Shown: positions 59,300 through 64,000 of the stretch, piece after piece
Numbering within the stretch: the stretch's first letter is position 1
Layout: every line of letters begins with the position of its first letter
Source of the DNA: JACCVL01 sp963695375
GTDB lineage: Bacteria > Actinomycetota > Actinomycetes > Propionibacteriales > Nocardioidaceae
Assembly (NCBI GenBank): GCA_963695375.1
Contig: OY968767.1
Location: 1,922,001-1,986,000 of the forward strand
Length of the DNA: 64,000 bases
Direction: 5' to 3'
The notes under the pieces: model-generated
What the model was told of the DNA's origin: nothing
Databases searched by the model: none
What the model saw: the letters and a program-made list of their open reading frames with translations, nothing else
Translations under genes and position numbers: made by a program

Positions 59300-59328
59300 G
59301 GGCGACAGGAATGCATCATCGCTGCGTC
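59300..59328 (+). repeat. 29-nt intergenic repeat, copy 2
   Basis: Second direct copy of the unit at 59253-59281. It can also pair with the inverted arm at 59231-59250, so two mutually exclusive hairpins are possible. Confidence 0.8.
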
Positions 59329-59344
59329 CGAGAGGCCGGCGTGC

Positions 59345-60373
59345 TCAGCCGCGCGAGCGGCCGAGCAGCGGCGGGAGCTGGCGGACGGCCTGCGCGAGCA
59401 GCCGCAGGTCGGCCCCCACCAGTGCCTGCGGCCCGTCGCACCGGGCCTCCTCCGGCTGCGGGTGCACGTCCACCATGATCCCGTCCGCGCCCACCGCGAT
59501 CGCCGCTCGGGACAGCGGCACGATCAGGTCCCGCCGACCGCTGGCGTGCGACGGGTCCACGATCACCGGCAGGTGCGACGACGCCTGGGCCACCGGGACC
59601 GCGGACAGGTCCAGCGTGTTCCGGGTCGAGGTCTCGAAGGTCCGGATGCCCCGCTCGCACAGCACGACGTCGAGACAGCCGCGCTGGGCGACGTACTCCG
59701 CGGCCATCAGCCACTCCTCGACGGTGGCCTGCATCCCGCGCTTGAGCAGGACCGGCCGGCCGGCCGCGCCCACGGCCTGCAGCAGACCGAAGTTCTGCAT
59801 GTTGCGGGTGCCCACCTGCAGCATGTCGGCGTGCGCGGCGACGACCGGGACGTCGGCGGCGTCGACCACCTCGGTGACCACCGGCATGTCCAGCGCAGCG
59901 CCCACTTCGGCGAGGATCTCCAGGCCCCGGACACCCAACCCCTGGAACGCGTACGGCGACGTGCGCGGCTTGAAGGCACCGCCACGCAGCACCTGGGCAC
60001 CGGCCGCCCGTGCCATCTCCGCCGCCTCGGCGGTCTGCTCCCGGCTCTCGACCGCGCACGGCCCGGCGACGAACGCGAAGGTGCCCGGTCCGAACGCCAC
60101 CGACGCGCCGGTCCGCCCCACCCGCACCACCGAGCGCTCCGGATGGTGTTCGCGGCTGACCAGCTTGTAGGGGACCGAGATCCGGTGCACGTCGGCAACG
60201 CCCGGAAGGCTGCGCAGGTTCAGCTCGCGGAACGCGTCGACGTCGCCGACCAGGCCGACGATCGTCCGTGCCACACCGCGGCTGACGAAGGCCTCGCCGC
60301 CGGCTGCCTCGACCCGCGCGACGACGGTGGCGACGTCGTCGTCCGTCGCGTCCGCGCTCATCACGACGACCAT
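59345..60373 (-). CDS. aroF: DAHP synthase, class I (AroF/Thermotoga type)
   Basis: A 342-residue class I (subfamily I-beta) DAHP synthase. A ferredoxin/ACT-like N-terminal domain (about residues 1-75) precedes the barrel, as in the feedback-sensitive Thermotoga enzyme. Barrel motifs: AFVAGPCAVESREQT (metal Cys), LRGGAFKPRTSPYAFQGLG, VGTRNMQNFGLL, LLKRGMQATVEEWLMAAE, LPVIVDPSHASGRRDLI and GIMVDVHPQPEEARCDGPQAL. An AGGAG site precedes the ATG. It is the isozyme of the class II enzyme at 56859. The leader has a putative small peptide and a hairpin. Confidence 0.95.
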   Translation of the reverse strand: MVVVMSADATDDDVATVVARVEAAGGEAFVSRGVARTIVGLVGDVDAFRELNLRSLPGVADVHRISVPYKLVSREHHPERSVVRVGRTGASVAFGPGTFAFVAGPCAVESREQTAEAAEMARAAGAQVLRGGAFKPRTSPYAFQGLGVRGLEILAEVGAALDMPVVTEVVDAADVPVVAAHADMLQVGTRNMQNFGLLQAVGAAGRPVLLKRGMQATVEEWLMAAEYVAQRGCLDVVLCERGIRTFETSTRNTLDLSAVPVAQASSHLPVIVDPSHASGRRDLIVPLSRAAIAVGADGIMVDVHPQPEEARCDGPQALVGADLRLLAQAVRQLPPLLGRSRG

Positions 60374-60392
60374 GGCTGCTCCTGACAGGCGC

Positions 60393-60418
60393 GAGCCCCG
60401 GTGAGATCACCGGGGCTC
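60393..60418 (-). terminator. Perfect 11-bp hairpin just before the aroF ribosome site
   Basis: GAGCCCCGGTG (60393-60403) and CACCGGGGCTC (60408-60418) are perfectly complementary around a four-base loop. On the minus strand the hairpin lies between the putative leader ORF stop (60438) and the AGGAG site of aroF, the position expected for an attenuator or ribosome-site control element. Confidence 0.55.
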
Positions 60419-60437
60419 GGACGGGGTGGCGCGTGGG

Positions 60438-60497
60438 TCAGCACACCCCGCCGGACTTCCCGGCAGGGATGTGGAGGCACGTCCTCGGCTGCCGCAC
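60438..60497 (-). CDS. Putative 19-residue leaderless leader peptide upstream of aroF
   Basis: A GTG at 60497, six bases after a TAGAGT -10 box, opens a frame that reads MRQPRTCLHIPAGKSGGVC and stops with TGA at 60438. It has Cys at positions 7 and 19 and no aromatic residues. Downstream come the perfect hairpin and the aroF ribosome site. It has exactly the start geometry of confirmed-looking genes here, and the short length and Cys at the stop resemble leader peptides; a role in attenuation is inference, and it may be untranslated. Confidence 0.35.
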   Translation of the reverse strand: MRQPRTCLHIPAGKSGGVC

Positions 60498-60503
60498 GCC
60501 CGC

Positions 60504-60509
60504 ACTCTA
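60504..60509 (-). promoter_or_regulatory. -10 box (TAGAGT) of the aroF leader transcript
   Basis: TAGAGT on the minus strand, six bases, then GTG at 60497. A transcript from here would have a leader of about 120 bases before aroF, including the small frame and the hairpin. Confidence 0.45.
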
Positions 60510-60592
60510 GACCCGTCGGCGCCGTCCGACCGGGTGCGTTATCACCATGTGATCGGTGCTGTCCCCTGGGCGTGGCCGGGCCCGCAACGCGG

Positions 60593-62710
60593 TCAGACCA
60601 GGTAGATGAGCACCCGGCTGCCGACCGGGGCCAGCTCACCGGCGGCGGGGGACTGCTGCACCACGAAGCCGAGTCCGCTGTACAGGTCGGTCTGCACCTC
60701 GCGGACCCTGAAGCCGGCGGCCTCCAGGGTCTCGCGCGCGGCCTCGACGCCGCTGGCTCGTACGTTCGGGACCTCGACCAGCTGCGGTCCCTTGGACACC
60801 ACCAGCCGGACCACCTGGTCGCGGAAGCCGGTGCCGGAGCGAGGGGTCTGGGTGACGACGAGGCCCGCCGCGACGGAGTCGCTGAACACCGAGCGGCTGC
60901 GCACGGTGAACCCGGCGTCGGCCAGCGCCGCCTCCGCGTCGTCGGCAGCCTCGCCGGTGTAGTCGGAGATGCGGATCGGCCGTGGACCGCGGCTGACGTC
61001 CAGGTCCACCTCGGTGCCGGGCTGCACCATCGTCTCGGGCTCGATGGAGGCGCCGATCACCGCACCGGCCGGCACCCGCGCGTCGTAGGAGCGGCGCAGC
61101 TGCCCAGGCTCGAGACCGACGGCTGCAAGGCGGTCGAGGGCACGGCTGCGCGGCAGCCCGGCCAGCCGCGGGACGGGATAGCGCTCCTTGCCCTGGGAGA
61201 CGGTGAGTGCGACGGTGCCGCCGTCCTCGATCCGTGCCCCGGGCGCGGGCTCGGTGCTGACGACCGCGCCGCGCGGAACGGTCTCCGAGTACGCCGTCTT
61301 CGACACCTCGACCGACAGTCCGAGGTTGGCCGCCGCGATGCTCGCCTCCCGCTCGGTCATCTGCAGCAGCCGGGGTGTCTCGGTGTAGCGCCCGACGCCG
61401 AACCACCATCCGGCCGACCCGGCCAGCAGCGCCAGCACGAGAACGGCCAGCAGCACCCGTCGACCCCGTCGCCGACGCCGTCGGGGGTCGGTGCGACCGG
61501 CGTCGGCCGCGGCCCAGCCGGACGCTGGCCGAGGGGCCGGCTCCCGCGGGTCGGTTGCTTCGTGCGGCTGCACCGGTGTCGCCTCGTCGATCGCGACGAC
61601 GACGGTGTGCTCGCGGTCGTCGTCGAGGGGACGGGGGGTCGGGACGTCGTCGGGGGCCTCGGTCAGCGCCGGCACGGTGCCGGTGGCCGTCGCGGCGTCG
61701 GCGAGCGGTCCGCTCGGTCGCGGTCGCAGGTCGTCGGCCAGCTCCCGGTCGGACCCCAGCCGCTGCCCGAGCGCCGAGCGGACCATCGTCAGCTGCCGGA
61801 CCAGCACGCCCGCGTCGGTGGGGCGCAGGTTCCGGTCGCGGGCGGTCGCACGAGCCACCAGCGCGTCGACGTAGTCCGGGATCCGGCCCCGGGCCGGATC
61901 GGTGCCTGCCAGGGCTGCTGCCTCCGACGGTGGCGGCACGTCGCTGTGCACGTGCTGGTAGGCCACCTGGATCGGGGTGTCACCGGTGTGCGGCTTGTCG
62001 CCGGTCAACAGCTCGTAGAGGACCACGCCGCAGGCGTAGACGTCGCTGCGCGGGTCGGCGGTCTCACCGAGGACCAGCTCGGGTGCGAGGTAGGAGACCG
62101 TCCCGATCAGCAGCCCGCCGGTCGCTGTCGCCGTGCTCTGACCGGCGCCGCTCTCCAGCGCCCGGGCCAGCCCGAAGTCGGCGACCTTGACCGCGCCGTC
62201 CGCACCGAGCAGGACGTTCTCCGGCTTCACGTCGCGGTGCACCACGCCGGCGGCGTGCGCGGCCGCCAGCGCGCGCGCCACCTCCAGCACCAGCGCCACC
62301 GCGCGCAGCGGGCTCAGCGGCGCATCGTCTCGCACCACGTCCCGCAGCGTCCGGCCGGGAACGAGCTCCATGGCGAGGTAGACGAGCCCGTCGTCCTCGC
62401 CCTGGTCGAAGACCGCCACCACACCGGGGTTGTTCAGCCGGGCCACTGCCCGGGCCTCGCGCACGAACCTGGCCGCGAACGTCTCGTCGTCGGCGAGGTG
62501 CCGGTGCATCACCTTGACGGCGACCACCCGGTCGAGGCGGGTGTCCAGCGCCCGGTAGACCGTCGCCATCCCGCCCCGTGCGATCCGCTCGTGCACGGCG
62601 TACCGGCCGTCCAGCAGCCGGCCGACGAGACCATCGGCGGTGGCGGTCCCGCCGGCGCTGCCCGCCGGGCCGCGGGCCGTGGCGCTGGCTGGGCCGGTGG
62701 ATGGGGACAC
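60593..62710 (-). CDS. Serine/threonine protein kinase with four PASTA domains (PknL/PknB type)
   Basis: A 705-residue membrane kinase. The N-terminal Hanks kinase domain (about residues 35-305) has the glycine loop RIARGGMATVYRA, Lys66 (VAVKVM), HRDVKPENVLL (catalytic Asp160), DFGLARAL (Asp178) and GTVSYLAPELVLG. A Pro/Asp-rich juxtamembrane region leads to one membrane helix (LLAVLVLALLAGSAGWWFG, near residue 430). Four PASTA repeats follow (about 450-705), which bind muropeptides or lipid II. It sits where mycobacteria have pknL. The GTG has a GAGGAG site nine bases upstream. Confidence 0.95.
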   Translation of the reverse strand: MSPSTGPASATARGPAGSAGGTATADGLVGRLLDGRYAVHERIARGGMATVYRALDTRLDRVVAVKVMHRHLADDETFAARFVREARAVARLNNPGVVAVFDQGEDDGLVYLAMELVPGRTLRDVVRDDAPLSPLRAVALVLEVARALAAAHAAGVVHRDVKPENVLLGADGAVKVADFGLARALESGAGQSTATATGGLLIGTVSYLAPELVLGETADPRSDVYACGVVLYELLTGDKPHTGDTPIQVAYQHVHSDVPPPSEAAALAGTDPARGRIPDYVDALVARATARDRNLRPTDAGVLVRQLTMVRSALGQRLGSDRELADDLRPRPSGPLADAATATGTVPALTEAPDDVPTPRPLDDDREHTVVVAIDEATPVQPHEATDPREPAPRPASGWAAADAGRTDPRRRRRRGRRVLLAVLVLALLAGSAGWWFGVGRYTETPRLLQMTEREASIAAANLGLSVEVSKTAYSETVPRGAVVSTEPAPGARIEDGGTVALTVSQGKERYPVPRLAGLPRSRALDRLAAVGLEPGQLRRSYDARVPAGAVIGASIEPETMVQPGTEVDLDVSRGPRPIRISDYTGEAADDAEAALADAGFTVRSRSVFSDSVAAGLVVTQTPRSGTGFRDQVVRLVVSKGPQLVEVPNVRASGVEAARETLEAAGFRVREVQTDLYSGLGFVVQQSPAAGELAPVGSRVLIYLV

Positions 62711-62839
62711 GGTGCCGGGCTCCTCACGGCGCGGTCGGGCGGGGGAGGGTCGCGCGGCGCGGACCGCTCGGGACGCGGCCGAGTGTAGGTCCGCCGAGGC
62801 TCTCGGCGGCGGAGGCGCCCCGGCAGGTGCGGCGTCGCC

Positions 62840-63940
62840 TCAGCGCACCCGCTGCACCGCCGCGGCCGCCAGCCCGGCGAGCACCGGCCGCACCGCGGCC
62901 GCCGTGCCGCCGGGCAGCAGCCCGCCACCGTCGAGCGCGTCGAGGGCAGCCCGGGCCCGGTCGTCCAGCTCGGCGATCGTCTGCTCGATGCTCGCCAGCG
63001 CGCCGCTGGCCACGATCAGGTCCCGCAACCGCCGCAGGTCGACCGGGCCGAGGTCCGGGTCGCCGACGCAGCGGTCGAGCAGGTCGCGCCCGGCGTCGTC
63101 GCTGCGGGCGAAGGTACGGGCGAGCAGGACCGTGCGCTTGCCCTCGCGCAGGTCGTCTCCCGCCGGCTTGCCGGTCTGCTCGGGATCACCGAAGACACCG
63201 AGCACGTCGTCCCGCAGCTGGAAGGCGATCCCGACCGGCTCTCCGTAGGCGGTCAACGCCGCCAACAGCGCAGCCTCCGCCCCGCCGAGAGCGGCACCGA
63301 GGTGCAGCGGGCGGACCACGGTGTAGGAGGCGGACTTGAACCGCACCACCCGGAGGGCGAGGTCCTCATCGGCCCGACCGGAGGCCTGGCTGACCAGGTC
63401 GAGGTACTGACCCGCCGTGACCTCCGTGGTGCACAGGTCGAACCAGGGGGCCGCCCGGTCCACCGTGGCCGGGTCGAAGCCGCAGCCGCGCAGCAGCTCG
63501 TGGGCCCAGGTCAGGAGCAGGTCGCCCAGCAGCACCGCGGCGCCGGCGCCGAAGCGGGTCCGGTCCCCGCCCCAACCGGCCGCGGCGTGCCGTTGCTCGA
63601 ATGCCCGGTGCGCGGACGGGCGGCCGCGCCGGGTGTCGGAGCCGTCCATCAGGTCGTCATGCACCAGCGCCCCGGCCTGCAACAGCTCGAGCGCGGCCGC
63701 GGCGCGCACCGCCCGGGGGTCCCCACGGGCACCACCGGTGGCCTGCCAGCCGGCCACGCAGAACGCCGGCCGGAGCCGCTTGCCACCGGCTACCGCGACC
63801 ACGGCCTCGTCCACCAGGGCGTCGGTCTCCGTGCCGGCGGTGGTCAGCAGGCGGCGGCGCGACGCGAGGAAGTCCGACAACGCGGCGTCCACCGCGGTCG
63901 TGAGCGCGGCCGCGTCCGCCGTGGTGTCCTGCCCGTGCAC
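62840..63940 (-). CDS. Polyprenyl (geranylgeranyl-type) diphosphate synthase
   Basis: A 366-residue trans-prenyltransferase of the IdsA/IspA family. The first Asp-rich motif is LVHDDLMDGSDTRRGRPS (Asp95-Asp99), preceded by GGKRLRPAF; the second is IAFQLRDDVLGVFGD. The residues flanking the first motif suggest a C20 (GGPP) or similar product. It holds the place of idsA2 beside pknL and the divergent mptA-type gene. The GTG at 63940 is chosen for its leaderless box (TAGTCT, seven bases upstream); a longer ORF to 63994 would cover the divergent promoter. Confidence 0.92.
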   Translation of the reverse strand: MHGQDTTADAAALTTAVDAALSDFLASRRRLLTTAGTETDALVDEAVVAVAGGKRLRPAFCVAGWQATGGARGDPRAVRAAAALELLQAGALVHDDLMDGSDTRRGRPSAHRAFEQRHAAAGWGGDRTRFGAGAAVLLGDLLLTWAHELLRGCGFDPATVDRAAPWFDLCTTEVTAGQYLDLVSQASGRADEDLALRVVRFKSASYTVVRPLHLGAALGGAEAALLAALTAYGEPVGIAFQLRDDVLGVFGDPEQTGKPAGDDLREGKRTVLLARTFARSDDAGRDLLDRCVGDPDLGPVDLRRLRDLIVASGALASIEQTIAELDDRARAALDALDGGGLLPGGTAAAVRPVLAGLAAAAVQRVR

Positions 63941-63947
63941 GCGCGTG

Positions 63948-63953
63948 AGACTA
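63948..63953 (-). promoter_or_regulatory. -10 box (TAGTCT) of the polyprenyl synthase gene
   Basis: TAGTCT on the minus strand, seven bases, then GTG at 63940. Confidence 0.6.
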
Positions 63954-63979
63954 GCCGCAGCCACCCCCACCGCCGGCCG

Positions 63980-63985
63980 TACGCT
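63980..63985 (+). promoter_or_regulatory. -10 box (TACGCT) of a gene leaving the window
   Basis: TACGCT lies seven bases before the ATG at 63993, divergent from the polyprenyl synthase box 26 bases away. Confidence 0.5.
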
Positions 63986-63992
63986 GGCCCGC

Positions 63993-64000
63993 ATGCCGGC
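63993..64000 (+). CDS. Start of a gene cut by the right edge
   Basis: Only ATG CCG GC (Met-Pro-Ala) is in the window. It is called because of the leaderless -10 box upstream. In mycobacteria the gene divergent to idsA2 is the mannosyltransferase mptA (Rv2174), which is a reasonable but unproved expectation here. Confidence 0.4.

Noticed and set aside
60374..60592. Classical aromatic amino acid leader peptide before aroF
   Set aside because: No Trp, Phe or Tyr codon runs in any short frame; only the Cys-containing 19-residue frame remains.
62840..63994. ATG 63994 as start of the polyprenyl synthase
   Set aside because: It would run through both -10 boxes and add a non-conserved Ala/Val-rich stretch.

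Overview
The window is one strand of a very GC-rich actinomycete chromosome (high-GC Actinomycetota; gene content fits Geodermatophilales or a relative, but the family cannot be fixed from sequence alone). From memory of Mycobacterium tuberculosis, the backbone is the conserved block Rv2173-Rv2196: qcrCAB-ctaE-trpD at the left, NlpC/P60 and DEDD/GIY-YIG genes, fadD15, SRPBCC, ArsA, PlsC, class II aroG, pknL and the prenyl transferase at the right. No rRNA, tRNA, CRISPR array or insertion sequence was seen. Coding density is high: no gene-free stretch exceeds 300 bases, and the longest (11878-12167) looks like a promoter plus structured leader.

Layout. 1-2914: cytochrome bc1 genes qcrB (partial), qcrA, qcrC and oxidase subunit ctaE, all on the minus strand. 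3034-5478: ctaG, a degenerate receiver protein and trpD on the plus strand. 5475-11099: a giant secreted Fn3-like repeat protein, a lone Lrp/AsnC ligand domain and a DEDDh exonuclease/GIY-YIG protein. 11189-15822: two small Cys-motif proteins, an NlpC/P60 hydrolase and two membrane metalloproteases. 15846-27798: a Tad (Flp) pilus island with two pilins, a sensor kinase and LuxR-type regulator, TadC, a VWA-TadB fusion, CpaF, TadZ, CpaB, TadG-like and TadE. 27960-35648: acyl-CoA ligase, SRPBCC, ArsA, a small Cys protein, two ROK sugar kinases and an EAL-PAS-PAS protein. 35615-48749: a complete myo-inositol catabolism island (GntR repressor, iolE, iolC, aldolase, iolB, iolD, iolA, ABC importer, two Gfo/Idh dehydrogenases). 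48753-64000: LOR/SDH-family enzyme, PlsC, DUF1028, subtilase, AlaX-like editing protein, PPi-type phosphofructokinase, lipid kinase, two unrelated DAHP synthases flanking a threonine aldolase, PASTA kinase and polyprenyl synthase.

Two signals recur. Most transcription units start with a TANNNT -10 box 6-8 bases before an ATG/GTG that lacks a Shine-Dalgarno sequence, i.e. leaderless genes; three times the TAG stop of the upstream gene is the first half of that box. Within operons, genes are joined by ATGA or GTGA overlaps. The least explained elements are (1) a 29-nt repeat, two direct copies plus an inverted partner, between the convergent threonine aldolase and DAHP synthase genes (59231-59328), (2) a putative 19-residue leaderless peptide and perfect hairpin in front of the class I DAHP synthase (60393-60509), and (3) a four-hairpin leader before the NlpC/P60 gene (12005-12117).
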